Part shown: in pieces, positions 43,297 through 52,569 of the stretch
Layout: every line of letters starts with the position of its first letter
Numbering within the stretch: position 1 is the first letter of the stretch
Source: Tolumonas sp008015085
Lineage (GTDB): Bacteria; Pseudomonadota; Gammaproteobacteria; Enterobacterales; Aeromonadaceae
Assembly (NCBI GenBank): GCA_029265125.1
Contig: JAJUJX010000005.1
Span: forward strand, 1 to 64,000
DNA: 64,000 bases
Reading direction: 5' to 3'
Translations under genes and position numbers: made by a program
The notes under the pieces: model-generated
What the model was told of the DNA's origin: nothing
Seen by the model: only the letters and a program-made list of their open reading frames with translations
Databases searched by the model: none

Positions 43297-46077
43297 ATGT
43301 ACTCTAAAAATGACATTCTGAGTCCATTCACTCTTCCCAATGGCGCACAACTGAAAAACCGTCTTCTGATGGCTCCAATGACCACCTGTACCGGATATTT
43401 CGACGGTAGTGTCACCAGTGAACTGGTTGACTACTATCGCGAGCGTGCAGGTAGCATCGGTACGGTAATTGTGGAATGTGGCTTTGTGGATGATCTTGGC
43501 CTGGCCTTCCCTGGCGCAATTGGCCTGGATAACGACGACAAAATCGAAGGTCTGGCGAAAATTGCCGATGCCATCAAGTCAAAAGGTTCTAAGGCTGTCA
43601 TTCAGGTTTATCACGGTGGCCGCATGGTCGAACCAACGCTGATCGGAGGTCGCACCCCGGTAGGTCCGAGTGCGATTGCAGCACCTCGTGATGGAGCTGC
43701 CACTCCGGTAGCACTGACTGGCGATGAAGTAGACGCGATGATCACCAAGTTTGGTGAAGCAGTACGCCGCGCTATCAAAGCCGGTTTCGATGGTGTCGAA
43801 ATTCACGGCGCCAATACCTACCTGATTCAGCAATTCTTCTCACCGAACTCCAACCAGCGTGATGACCAATGGGGCGGCAGCCGCGAAAACCGTGCTCGCT
43901 TCCCATTGGCTGTGCTGGAAATTACCCAGAAAATGGTTCGTCAGTACGCCGATCCATCTTTCATCATCGGTTATCGCTTTTCTCCGGAAGAGCTGGAAGT
44001 ACCGGGTATCCGTTTTGATGACACCATGTACCTGCTGGAAAAACTGGCAGAGCTGGGTCTGCATTACCTGCACTTTTCCATGGGCTACACCCTGCGCCCC
44101 TCTATCGTTGATAAACACGATCCAACCCCACTGATCCGTAAATATACCGAGCTGCGTTCAGAGAAACTGGCCCAGATCCCGATGATTGGTGTCGGTGGTA
44201 TTGTTAACAAATCAGACGCTGAAATGGCGATTGAGCATGGTTACGATCTGGTCGCTGTCGGTAAAGCCTGCATCGCCTATCCTGACTGGACTGACCGCAT
44301 TGCACGTGGTGACACACTGGAGCTGTTCATTGACAGTACCCAGCGTGAAGCCCTGTCAATTCCTGAACCGCTGTGGCGCTTCTCGCTGGTTGACGCGATG
44401 ATCCGCGATCTGAGCAGCATGCCAACCGGCAAATTCAAGAGCGGTGTTTTCCAAGAAAAAGTGCAGGATGGCGACAATGAGCTGCTACTGAATGTCAATC
44501 TGGAAACTGACCGTATTGCTGATATCACTCTGGAATCAGAGACTGATCTCGATGTGACCTTCACCTCCAGTTTTGAAGAGATCCGAACCCGTATTCTGGA
44601 TGCCAATACTCCGCTGGTGGATGCTGTTTCCGGTGCGACCACACAGAGTGAAGCAGTGAAAAAAGCCGTAACCAAAGCAATGGCTAAATCATGCAAAGCA
44701 TTGGTGATGGAAGAAGGCGGTAACCTTGAGCCTCCTTGCTATGATGTTGTCGTAATTGGTAGTGGTGGTACAGGTCTGGCTGCAGCCATTCAGGCCAGTG
44801 ACCGAGATGCCAGCGTACTGCTGGTCGAGAAAATGTCGACCATCGGCGGTAACACGATCAAAGCCTCTGTCGGTATGAACGCGGCCGGTACCCGCTTCCA
44901 GAAACTGAAAGGGATTGATGACTGCAAAGAGAAGTTCTATCAGGAAAGTCTGAAAGGCGGTCAGGGAACCAATAATCCTGAACTGCTGCGCAGTTTTGTC
45001 GACAATGCCCCTGAAGCGATTGAGTGGCTGGCCGATCGGGGTATCGAACTGAACGATATCACCATCACCGGAGGCATGAGCACTGATCGTACTCACCGTC
45101 CGGCCGATCGCTCTGCGGTAGGTGGCTTCCTGATCAGCGGGTTGGTGCGCAACATCAATCAGCGTGACATTGATGTTATGCTCGATACCGATGTCATCGA
45201 AATTCTGATGGAAAATGGTGCTGTCAGCGGTCTGCGCGTGAAAAATGAAGAGAATGAAATTCTCACTATTCACACTAAGAGCGTCGTCATGGCCAGTGGT
45301 GGTTTCAGCGCGAATCAGGAGATGGTAGTGAAATACCGTCCGGATCTCAAAGGCTTTGTGACCACTAACCACAAAGGCGCAACTGGCTCAGGCATTGCCC
45401 TGCTGGAACAAGTCGGTGCCGGTACCGTCGACATGGGTGAGATCCAGATCCATCCAACGGTTGAACAAACCACCTCTTATCTGATTTCCGAAGCGATCCG
45501 CGGTGGTGGCGCAATTCTGGTCAGCCAGAAAGGTGAGCGTTTCTTCAACGAACTTGAGACCCGCGATAAAGTTTCTGCGGCAATCATTAACCTGCCGGAA
45601 CATTATGCTTACATCGTGTTCGATGAGCAGGTACGCCGCAATAACAAAGCAGCGGATGAATACATTGGTAAGGGTTTCGTCGTGAGTGCTGACAACCCGC
45701 GTGATCTGGCCAGAAAGCTGGAACTCGACATGCACGCGTTCCTGGCCACGCTGGAACAATATAACGTGGCGGTAGAAAAACAGCATGATGAGGCTTTTGG
45801 TCGCACAACCGCACTGCGTCACCCAATCAATGAAGGTCCGTTCTACGCGATCCGTATCGCACCGGGCGTGCATCACACTATGGGTGGTGTCACCATTAAT
45901 GCAAATACTGAAGTGCTGGATGTCAACGGTCAGGTCATTCCGGGTGTGTTTGCAGCCGGTGAAGTGGCTGGTGGCCTGCACGGCAAAAACCGTATCGGTG
46001 GCAATGCTGTTGCAGATATCATTATCTTCGGTACGATGGCAGGACGTAACGCGGCTTACTACGCACAGCGTTCCTAG
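43297..46077 (+). CDS. Soluble NADH:fumarate reductase (OYE-like, FMN_bind and FAD domains)
   Basis: The 926-residue protein has three parts. Residues 1-350 are an old-yellow-enzyme-type NADH:flavin oxidoreductase (LLMAPMTTCTG, VEIHGANTYLIQQFFSP). Residues 375-465 are an FMN_bind domain with the ApbE motif DAVSGAT, Thr448 being the likely FMN site. Residues 480-926 are a flavocytochrome-c-type FAD domain. The FAD domain keeps the fumarate reductase residues in THRPAD, SEAIRGGGAI, GVHHTMGG and GKNRIGGN. There is no signal peptide or haem motif, so it acts in the cytoplasm. Klebsiella NADH:fumarate reductase has this architecture. The start at ATG 43297 is preceded by GGAG. Reduction of a related enoate such as acrylate cannot be excluded. 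Confidence 0.88.
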   Translation: MYSKNDILSPFTLPNGAQLKNRLLMAPMTTCTGYFDGSVTSELVDYYRERAGSIGTVIVECGFVDDLGLAFPGAIGLDNDDKIEGLAKIADAIKSKGSKAVIQVYHGGRMVEPTLIGGRTPVGPSAIAAPRDGAATPVALTGDEVDAMITKFGEAVRRAIKAGFDGVEIHGANTYLIQQFFSPNSNQRDDQWGGSRENRARFPLAVLEITQKMVRQYADPSFIIGYRFSPEELEVPGIRFDDTMYLLEKLAELGLHYLHFSMGYTLRPSIVDKHDPTPLIRKYTELRSEKLAQIPMIGVGGIVNKSDAEMAIEHGYDLVAVGKACIAYPDWTDRIARGDTLELFIDSTQREALSIPEPLWRFSLVDAMIRDLSSMPTGKFKSGVFQEKVQDGDNELLLNVNLETDRIADITLESETDLDVTFTSSFEEIRTRILDANTPLVDAVSGATTQSEAVKKAVTKAMAKSCKALVMEEGGNLEPPCYDVVVIGSGGTGLAAAIQASDRDASVLLVEKMSTIGGNTIKASVGMNAAGTRFQKLKGIDDCKEKFYQESLKGGQGTNNPELLRSFVDNAPEAIEWLADRGIELNDITITGGMSTDRTHRPADRSAVGGFLISGLVRNINQRDIDVMLDTDVIEILMENGAVSGLRVKNEENEILTIHTKSVVMASGGFSANQEMVVKYRPDLKGFVTTNHKGATGSGIALLEQVGAGTVDMGEIQIHPTVEQTTSYLISEAIRGGGAILVSQKGERFFNELETRDKVSAAIINLPEHYAYIVFDEQVRRNNKAADEYIGKGFVVSADNPRDLARKLELDMHAFLATLEQYNVAVEKQHDEAFGRTTALRHPINEGPFYAIRIAPGVHHTMGGVTINANTEVLDVNGQVIPGVFAAGEVAGGLHGKNRIGGNAVADIIIFGTMAGRNAAYYAQRS

Positions 46078-46097
46078 TCGCCTTCTGACTTTATCAG

Positions 46098-46134
46098 ATA
46101 AAATAGTGCGCTCCTGGTGGGCGCACTATTTTAT
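46098..46134 (+). terminator. Stem-loop between fumarate reductase and apbE
   Basis: ATAAAATAGTGCGC and GCGCACTATTTTAT form a perfect 14-bp stem with a 9-base loop. It would end or attenuate transcription before apbE, setting a lower modifier-to-enzyme ratio. Confidence 0.7.
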
Positions 46135-46160
46135 TCAGCCTCTGCAAACGGAGTGATCCT

Positions 46161-47126
46161 ATGTCCTCCCCTGAACGGGTTTATTCCTACTCAGCGACCT
46201 TGATGGGCTCCCCCATCCTTCTCAAACTTTTTGAAGATAATCAGCAAGCCGCCAGAGCCGTTTTTCGTCTGATCAAACAGCTGGAAGATCTGCTGACCGT
46301 CAATCGTGAACATTCACAACTGATGAACGTCAATCATGCTGCAGGCCGGCATCATGTTGTTGTCAGTGAGCCTGTATTCGAACTGATTAGTCAGGCCAAA
46401 GCCGTCAGCTTGCTGCCAGACAGTTGCTTTAATCTGACGATTGGCCCACTGGTTAAACGCTGGAAAATCGGTTTTCACGGTGATCAGGTGCCTTCTCTGT
46501 CAGACATCCAGTCATTATTACCGCTGACTCAGCCAGAAAAAGTACAGCTTGATCCTTCCTCCTGCTCTGTTTTTCTGGAACAGGCCGGCATGGAAATCGA
46601 TCTGGGTGCTATCGCCAAAGGGTATATCGCTGATCGGGTGCGGGATCTATTGCGTCAGATGGGCATTGATCATGCGTTAATCAATCTGGGCGGAAATGTA
46701 CTGACGTTAGGTTCACCACAGCATGGTATGCAGAATGCGTGGGGTATTGGCTTACAAAAACCGTTTGGGATGCCGGATGAATTGCTTGGTACCATTGAGG
46801 TCGTTGGCAAATCAGTGGTGACCTCCGGCATTTATGAGCGGTATTTTGAGCAGAACGGAACTATCTATCACCACATCCTTGACCCTAACACCGGTTATCC
46901 ACTGAATAACGAGCTGCTCAGTGTCACCGTGATTTCTGACGACTCGATTGATGGAGATATCTACACGACATTGCTCTATGGCATGGGTGTAGAGAAAAGC
47001 CTGTGCTATCTCAGTACCCTGCCACATATTGAAGCTATTTTTGTCACGAAAAGCGGTGAGGTGATCCTCTCATCACAGCGCCAGTTCCGGTTTACTTTAC
47101 TGGATACTGACTATCATCTGGCGTGA
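46161..47126 (+). CDS. apbE: ApbE-family FMN transferase, cytoplasmic
   Basis: The 321-residue protein links FMN from FAD to a Thr/Ser of FMN_bind domains. Seen are the N-terminal YSATLMGSPILLKLF, FNLTIGPLVKRWKIG, DLGAIAKGYIADRVRDLL, ALINLGGNVLTLG and HHILDPNTGYPLNN. Unlike most ApbE proteins it has no signal peptide or lipobox, which matches the cytoplasmic reductase encoded 83 bases upstream. It is very likely the dedicated maturation enzyme. Confidence 0.9.
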   Translation: MSSPERVYSYSATLMGSPILLKLFEDNQQAARAVFRLIKQLEDLLTVNREHSQLMNVNHAAGRHHVVVSEPVFELISQAKAVSLLPDSCFNLTIGPLVKRWKIGFHGDQVPSLSDIQSLLPLTQPEKVQLDPSSCSVFLEQAGMEIDLGAIAKGYIADRVRDLLRQMGIDHALINLGGNVLTLGSPQHGMQNAWGIGLQKPFGMPDELLGTIEVVGKSVVTSGIYERYFEQNGTIYHHILDPNTGYPLNNELLSVTVISDDSIDGDIYTTLLYGMGVEKSLCYLSTLPHIEAIFVTKSGEVILSSQRQFRFTLLDTDYHLA

Positions 47127-47146
47127 TCTACCAAAGAAACTAAAGA

Positions 47147-47878
47147 TTAATCCTGTGCATATTGTTTAAGTTGGGCATGTTGCTCCGGCTGTAAACGGTA
47201 ACGATAGACCGGTCTGCCAGTGACGCCGTAGTGGACACTGGTATGCAGCAGTTTGATCTCTTCGAGCCAAACCAGATATTTACGGCAGGACACCCGGGAG
47301 ATCAGCACTGAACTGGCCAAATCCTCCGTCGAAAACTCGGTCCCGGCGTGAGAATCAATCCACTGACAGATAGTCCGCAAAGTTTGTGGTGTCAGCCCTT
47401 TCGGCAACCGTTTGGTTTCCGTTGCTGCCGCTGCTGGCTGGCTCCCCCCATGGATAATCGAATCCAGTTCAGCCTGCTTATAATATTGCTGATTATCCAT
47501 CCGCTCTTTTTTCCGTTTCCAGTTCATCAGAGCCTCTTCAAAACGGCCAAACTGGAAAGGTTTAATCAGATAATCGACGACCCCATAGTGCAGCGATTTT
47601 TTGATGGTCTCGGCATCGGAAGCGGAAGAAATAATGATCACATCAATCTGGCGTTGAGCGCTACGCAGTACCGGTAACAGATCCAGACCATTTTCCATCT
47701 GCATATAGACATCAAGCAGGATCAGATCGATCGGATGCTCCGGGTTCAGCACCAGCTCTTTTGCCTGTTGCAGGGAGGATGCCACTCCACTGCACTGAAA
47801 TCCCTGAAGCTGAGTTACATAACGGTAGTTCAGCTCAGCGACCATCGCATCATCATCGACTATCAAAACATTGATCAA
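47147..47878 (-). CDS. CitB/DcuR-type response regulator
   Basis: The 243-residue regulator has a receiver domain with the acidic pocket VLIVDDDAMV, the phosphoacceptor in LILLDVYMQMENG, and the KPF motif in YLIKPFQFGRFEEAL. A C-terminal helix-turn-helix follows (FSTEDLASSVLISRVSCRKYLVWL). It matches partners of DcuS/CitA kinases. The only such kinase in the window is at 37300-38949, on the other side of the fumarate block. It converges with apbE over a 20-base gap. Confidence 0.87.
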   Translation of the reverse strand: MINVLIVDDDAMVAELNYRYVTQLQGFQCSGVASSLQQAKELVLNPEHPIDLILLDVYMQMENGLDLLPVLRSAQRQIDVIIISSASDAETIKKSLHYGVVDYLIKPFQFGRFEEALMNWKRKKERMDNQQYYKQAELDSIIHGGSQPAAAATETKRLPKGLTPQTLRTICQWIDSHAGTEFSTEDLASSVLISRVSCRKYLVWLEEIKLLHTSVHYGVTGRPVYRYRLQPEQHAQLKQYAQD

Positions 47879-48012
47879 TTGCTTTTCCTCTCCCGGTTCA
47901 GAGTAAATTTTACAAAAAAAACGGGAAGTTCGCTCGGTTTCCCTGCAAAAGCTTAAAAATCATAGGTTCGATATGAGTTTTGTACTCTGAAAACGGTTCA
48001 ATGTCCGCTGCT

Positions 48013-49059
48013 TTACATGGTTACCTCAGTAGGCTCGCAGCCAAAAATCACCGGTTGGTGCTGACGTAAACGCAATGAGACTGCGGAGGTCGTGAGTGGC
48101 ATAGAGTCCGCATGCCAGGCATCCCAGTCCATTCCCTGCCAGTGAACACGGCAGTGGGCATGCGTTCCGAGAAAATGTTGTTCCATCAGACGACCTTCCC
48201 CCCCTTCCACAATTTCAAGCCATTGCGGCCGGATAAACATCGTCAGCCCCGTATGTGCAGGCAGGTGATTGACCGGGATGACGCCCCAAGGCGTGAGCAC
48301 CGACCGATCACTCTGGCGAGTCACCGGGACAAGATTGCCTCTGCCAAGAAATTCCGCCACATACAGGTTAGCCGGCTGATGATATACGCTGCTGGCTTCC
48401 CCTTGCTGGACAATATTGCCCAGCTGAAAAACCGCCAGTTCATCGGCCAGACTAAACGCCTCTTCCTTATTGTGTGTCACAAAAATTGCGGTGATGTGCT
48501 GTGATTTCAGTAAATCACGGATCTCACGGATCAACGGGATCCGTAACTGACTGTCAATATTAGAAAAGGGTTCATCCAGCAACATGAGTTTCGGTCGGCA
48601 AACCAGTGAGCGAGCTATTGCCACCCGCTGCTGTTGACCGCCGGACAGTTCATGCGGATAGCGTTTGTTCATGCCCGTCAGCCCGACAATACTTAAAGTT
48701 GAGGCAATCCGTTCTTCGGCTTCTGCTTTTTTAAGACACAGTGGCCGTAATCCGAACATCAGGTTGTCGTGCACAGTCATATGCGGAAACAGCGCATAAT
48801 CCTGAAAAATAAAACCCACGCCACGCTCTTCCGGATCCAGGCCATGATGACCATTCTGTACCTGCTGGCCATGCAGATAAATCTGACCATGATCGATCGG
48901 AATCAACCCGGCAATCGCTTTCAGCAATGTGGTTTTACCACAGCCACTTGGCCCGAGCAGGGCGAGTATTTTCTGTTCTTCCAGAACCAGGGAGATATTC
49001 TGCAGGATGGCTTGTTCCTGATAACCGCACTGCAGATTATGAATTTCAATAGCGTTCAT
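48013..49059 (-). CDS. fbpC: Ferric iron ABC transporter ATP-binding protein
   Basis: The 348-residue ATPase has Walker A LGPSGCGKTTLLKAIAGL, signature LSGGQQQRVAIARSL and Walker B LMLLDEPFSNID. A TOBE-like C-terminal domain follows. It belongs to the FbpC/CysA/PotA group. It overlaps fbpB by 4 bases (ATGA) and is the last gene of the Fur-controlled operon. Confidence 0.88.
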   Translation of the reverse strand: MNAIEIHNLQCGYQEQAILQNISLVLEEQKILALLGPSGCGKTTLLKAIAGLIPIDHGQIYLHGQQVQNGHHGLDPEERGVGFIFQDYALFPHMTVHDNLMFGLRPLCLKKAEAEERIASTLSIVGLTGMNKRYPHELSGGQQQRVAIARSLVCRPKLMLLDEPFSNIDSQLRIPLIREIRDLLKSQHITAIFVTHNKEEAFSLADELAVFQLGNIVQQGEASSVYHQPANLYVAEFLGRGNLVPVTRQSDRSVLTPWGVIPVNHLPAHTGLTMFIRPQWLEIVEGGEGRLMEQHFLGTHAHCRVHWQGMDWDAWHADSMPLTTSAVSLRLRQHQPVIFGCEPTEVTM

Positions 49060-50690
49060 GTTATTCCCCGTTCCAGCGAGCGGTTAAAGAAAATCAGCGG
49101 TAATAACCCCACCAGCACAATCATCAGCGCCGGAAGAGCACCAAACTGTAGCTGTTCAGTTTTGACATATTGATAAACCATGGTCGGCAGGGTTTCAAAG
49201 TTAAACGGCCGTAATAACAGGGCGGCAGGTAACTCCTTCATGGATTCAATAAAGATCAACACCACCCCGGCCATAATGCCGCGCCACATCAGCGGCAAAT
49301 GCACCCGAATAAACATGCGTGACGGGTAATAACCGAGACTGCGGCTTACCATATCAAGATTGAAGGAAATACGTGCCAGAGAGCCTTCCTGACTACCAAT
49401 AGCAACAGCAATGAAACGAACTACATAAGCACACACCAGTGCGAATATGGTTCCGGTCAGAATCAGACCGGGCTCTTCTCCACCCAATGAGGCAATAGCA
49501 TCATTCAGCAGAAAATCACCCAGTGTAAACGGGATCAAAATACCAATCGCCAAAACAGTTCCTGGCATGGCGTACCCAATGCCAGCCAGTTGTAGCAGCT
49601 GTACTGCCGGTTTATCCGGCAACAGTCGCCGGGTCAGCACTAATGGCAACGCCAGCACCGCCGCAAATACAGCGACCGAGAGTGCAATTCTGAGACTATT
49701 GAAACTGTAATGCAGCAATGCCTGCCAATCTTGTTCCGCTACTGCTGAAAAGGCGTAATCTAGCAATACAGACACCGGCAGGAAAAAACCCAGCAAGACC
49801 AGTAACCAGCAATAAGTTTGTGCCAGCCATAGCTTTCGTCCGCTCAGTCGCGGCCGACTGTTTAACGGAATGCCATTTCCTTTCTGAAAGATTTGTTGCC
49901 GGCGACGGCTCATCTTTTCCAGCAGGATCAGAAGCACCACCATTGAGATCAGGCAAACCGAAAGTTGTGCCGCAGATGGCAGACTGCCATAGCCAAGCCA
50001 TGCATCGGTGATCGCAGTAGTAAGCGTATTTACGGCAAAATAAGAAACCGTACCAAAATCGGCCAGCGTTTCCATCGCCACCAGCGTCATAGCACCGATT
50101 AGAGCCGGACGCACCAGCGGAAGACTGATGCGAAAAAAACGTTGCCACGGATTGGCTCCCAGCATCCGACCGGCATCTTGCAAGTTGGCCGATTGTTCGA
50201 GAAATCCGGCACGGGTCAGCAAATAGACATACGGATAGAGCACCAGTGACAGCATGATGGCGGCACCACCCAGTGTTCGCAGATCCGGAAACCAGTAGTC
50301 AGCCGCAGACTGCCAGCCAAACAAGCCTCGCAGCTGTATTTGCAGCCAGCCGGTGTAATCCAGCAGATCCGTATAGATATAGGCCACGACATAAGCGGGC
50401 ATCGCCAGCGGCAGGATCAGAGCCCATTCCAGATAACGGTGGCCCGGTAACTGATAATTTGCCAGCAGCCAGCCGCAGGGCAAACCCAGTAATACGGCAA
50501 ACAGAACAACGAGTGCAACCAGCGACAGAGAATTGAAAAGATACGTAGGTAATACCGTCTGCCAAAGCTGTTGCAGCAAACCGGCATCTGCACTGAAAGC
50601 TTCAATCAATAAAGCCATCACAGGCGAGAAAAGCAGCAGAGCTAAAGCTCCGCTGCCGATTAACCAGCGACGATGGCGTACTACAGCCAT
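49056..50690 (-). CDS. fbpB: Ferric iron ABC transporter permease
   Basis: The 544-residue protein has about 12 membrane segments in two fused permease halves. The halves carry EAA-type loops: QDAGRMLGANPWQRFFRISLPLVRPAL and SRSLGYYPSRMFIRVHLPLMWRGI. This double-length layout is typical of FbpB/SfuB. It lies 9 bases after fbpA. Confidence 0.88.
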   Translation of the reverse strand: MAVVRHRRWLIGSGALALLLFSPVMALLIEAFSADAGLLQQLWQTVLPTYLFNSLSLVALVVLFAVLLGLPCGWLLANYQLPGHRYLEWALILPLAMPAYVVAYIYTDLLDYTGWLQIQLRGLFGWQSAADYWFPDLRTLGGAAIMLSLVLYPYVYLLTRAGFLEQSANLQDAGRMLGANPWQRFFRISLPLVRPALIGAMTLVAMETLADFGTVSYFAVNTLTTAITDAWLGYGSLPSAAQLSVCLISMVVLLILLEKMSRRRQQIFQKGNGIPLNSRPRLSGRKLWLAQTYCWLLVLLGFFLPVSVLLDYAFSAVAEQDWQALLHYSFNSLRIALSVAVFAAVLALPLVLTRRLLPDKPAVQLLQLAGIGYAMPGTVLAIGILIPFTLGDFLLNDAIASLGGEEPGLILTGTIFALVCAYVVRFIAVAIGSQEGSLARISFNLDMVSRSLGYYPSRMFIRVHLPLMWRGIMAGVVLIFIESMKELPAALLLRPFNFETLPTMVYQYVKTEQLQFGALPALMIVLVGLLPLIFFNRSLERGIT

Positions 50691-50699
50691 TCAATATCC

Positions 50700-51698
50700 T
50701 TACAGATCGAATTTAACCTTATCAATCAATGTGATTGCCTGTTTACGGTAAGAGGCAATCTGAGCAATTGGTAATGTATCAGCCTTGAATTCCCCCCACG
50801 ATGCAACCAGTTTGGATGGAGCAACCCCAGTTTTCACCGGATACTCCATATTCAGCTCGGCATACATTTGCTGAGCCTTATTCGCAGAGAGATATTCCAT
50901 CAGCTTGACGGCTGCATCTTTGTTTTTGGCATATTTGGTCAGCACAACCCCGCTCACGTTGACATGAGCACCGCGATCTTTCTGGTTCGGGAAGTTGATA
51001 TAAACAGCGTCAGCCCAGGTTTTCTGCTCTTCGTCCTGTAGCATTTTGCCCAGGTAATAGCTGTTACCCAGTGACAGGTCACAGACGCCTTCCTTGATAG
51101 CTTTGACCTGATCGCGGTCATTACCCTGTGGTTTACGAGCCAGGTTAGCTTTCAGACCTTCCAGCCATTGTTCAGCTTTTGCTTCACCGTGATGTGCGAT
51201 CATGGAGGCGACCAATGCAACGTTATAAGCATTTTTACCACTGCGGGTACAAATTTTGCCTTTGTATTTCTCATCCGCCAGCGATTCATAGGTGATATCT
51301 TCAGGCTTACCGATACGATCTTTAGATGTATAGATATTGCGGACACGCGTCGTCAGTGCAAACCAACGGTTATCCGGATCGCGATACTGTGCAGGAATAT
51401 TTTCGTTCAACGTCTTACTGCTGACCGGTTGCACCAGATCCTGTTCTACCAGCTCCATAAGACGACTAATATCCACCGTCAATACCAGATCAGCCGGAGT
51501 GTGTTTGCCTTCTCGCGCCAGACGTTCCGCCAGACCATCTTCGGCATACACCATGTTTACCTTGATACCTTGTTCTTTTTCAAACTCTTTAATAATCGGA
51601 TCAATCAGATACCCTTGACGAGCAGAATAAACATTGATTTCCTCTGCAGCCTGAACAGAACCAGCCACCAGTAAAGCCAACAACGCTATTTTTTTCAT
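50700..51698 (-). CDS. fbpA: Periplasmic ferric iron-binding protein
   Basis: The 332-residue protein starts at ATG 51698, giving a standard signal peptide (MKKIALLALLVAGSVQA). An upstream in-frame start would add five residues. Seen are EINVYSARQGYLIDPIIKEFEKEQG, TPADLVLTVDISRLMELVEQ, and the C-terminal-lobe Tyr pair in LGNSYYLGKM, which coordinates Fe3+ in this family. Two Fur-like boxes sit just upstream. Confidence 0.9.
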   Translation of the reverse strand: MKKIALLALLVAGSVQAAEEINVYSARQGYLIDPIIKEFEKEQGIKVNMVYAEDGLAERLAREGKHTPADLVLTVDISRLMELVEQDLVQPVSSKTLNENIPAQYRDPDNRWFALTTRVRNIYTSKDRIGKPEDITYESLADEKYKGKICTRSGKNAYNVALVASMIAHHGEAKAEQWLEGLKANLARKPQGNDRDQVKAIKEGVCDLSLGNSYYLGKMLQDEEQKTWADAVYINFPNQKDRGAHVNVSGVVLTKYAKNKDAAVKLMEYLSANKAQQMYAELNMEYPVKTGVAPSKLVASWGEFKADTLPIAQIASYRKQAITLIDKVKFDL

Positions 51699-51710
51699 TA
51701 CGACCACCAC

Positions 51711-51753
51711 CAATGAGAATCATTATCAAACAATATGATAACTACTCTCATTT
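51711..51753 (-). promoter_or_regulatory. Fur boxes upstream of fbpA
   Basis: AATGAGAATCATTATCA (51712-51728) is, on the minus strand, a near-perfect Fur box (TGATAATGATTCTCATT). A second match, GATAACTACTCTCATTT, follows at 51737-51753. This indicates iron repression of fbpABC. Confidence 0.85.
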
Positions 51754-51850
51754 GTAAATAAATGAAAATAAATATCGTTTTTATTGACTTAATACTTCGG
51801 TTTTACGGAATAAAGTATGGGAATTTGATAAAAGGTGCTTGTATAGCAAC

Positions 51851-51873
51851 AAAAAAGGGACCTTAACGGTCCC
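51851..51873 (-). terminator. Terminator after the P-II gene
   Basis: On the minus strand GGGACC pairs with GGTCCC around GTTAA and is followed by TTTTTT. Confidence 0.8.
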
Positions 51874-51903
51874 AATATGTCTGGAAGAAAAAACGAATTA
51901 CGC

Positions 51904-52242
51904 TCAGATGGCTTCGCCGTCCACTTCACCGGTACGAATACGCACAACGTGCGCCAGGTCGTACACGAAAATTTTACCGTCACCAATTTTGCCGGTATAA
52001 GCCGCTTTGCTGATCGCTTCGATGATGCTTTCTACGTTATCGTCAGAAGTCGCGATATCCAACTTCACTTTCGGCAGAAAATCGACCTGATATTCAGCGC
52101 CACGATAAAGTTCGGTGTGGCCTTTCTGACGACCAAACCCTTTGACTTCGGAAACGGTCATACCGTCAACACCAAGTGCTGCGACGGCTTCACGCACGTC
52201 ATCCAGTTTGAACGGTTTAATGATTGCACTGATAAGTTTCAT
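51904..52242 (-). CDS. P-II nitrogen regulatory protein (GlnB/GlnK family)
   Basis: The 112-residue protein senses 2-oxoglutarate and ATP/ADP and is uridylylated on the T-loop Tyr. Seen are MKLISAIIKPFKLDDVREAV, EVKGFGRQKGHTELYRGAEY (Tyr51) and AAYTGKIGDGKIFVYDL. The SKAAYTGK stretch is more GlnK-like than GlnB-like, but no amtB is adjacent, so I leave the name open. It has its own terminator. Confidence 0.93.
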   Translation of the reverse strand: MKLISAIIKPFKLDDVREAVAALGVDGMTVSEVKGFGRQKGHTELYRGAEYQVDFLPKVKLDIATSDDNVESIIEAISKAAYTGKIGDGKIFVYDLAHVVRIRTGEVDGEAI

Positions 52243-52401
52243 AGTTAAACTCCCACTCCCTGGTTAATTGGGCTTGAGTGAAACAATTCAATGTCTGTGC
52301 CAGCTATTAAATATTCTTCATATTCAAATAATTACATGCAATTAATCCACCACTCGTGATATCCGATTAACCATTCATGCACTCCGGCTTTGCAAACCAA
52401 C

Positions 52402-52424
52402 AAAAACGCCCCAAAAAGGGGCGT
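52402..52424 (-). terminator. Terminator downstream of yacL
   Basis: ACGCCCC and GGGGCGT pair around AAAAA; on the minus strand TTTTT follows. Transcripts from yacL would cross the ERIC-like element before reaching it. Confidence 0.8.
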
Positions 52425-52440
52425 CATTGTGGGTCATTTC

Positions 52441-52569
52441 ATATACCCAAACAATTGGAGTTGCAGGTAGGCGGCAAGTGAATGAGACCCCATGAGCATA
52501 GGTACACTATGTGATTGGGGCGAATGAACGCAGACAACGCCGCTGCAGCTTCAAGTGTGAAGGGTATAT
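52441..52569. repeat. ERIC/IRU-like intergenic repeat (129 bases)
   Basis: Ends ATATACCC and GGGTATAT form the terminal inverted repeat. The middle reads GAGTTGCAGG, then GACCCCATGAGCATAGGTAC, GTGATTGGGGCGAATGAACG and GCTGCAGCTTCAAGTGTGA. This order matches the known ERIC/IRU core (GAGCTTACATAAGTAAGTGA, GCAACTTGAAGTATGACGGGTATA) with divergence. It abuts the yacL stop codon. Confidence 0.75.

Noticed and set aside
43297..46077. Periplasmic flavocytochrome c or urocanate reductase
   Set aside because: There is no signal peptide or CxxCH haem motif, and the fumarate-type His/Arg residues are kept.
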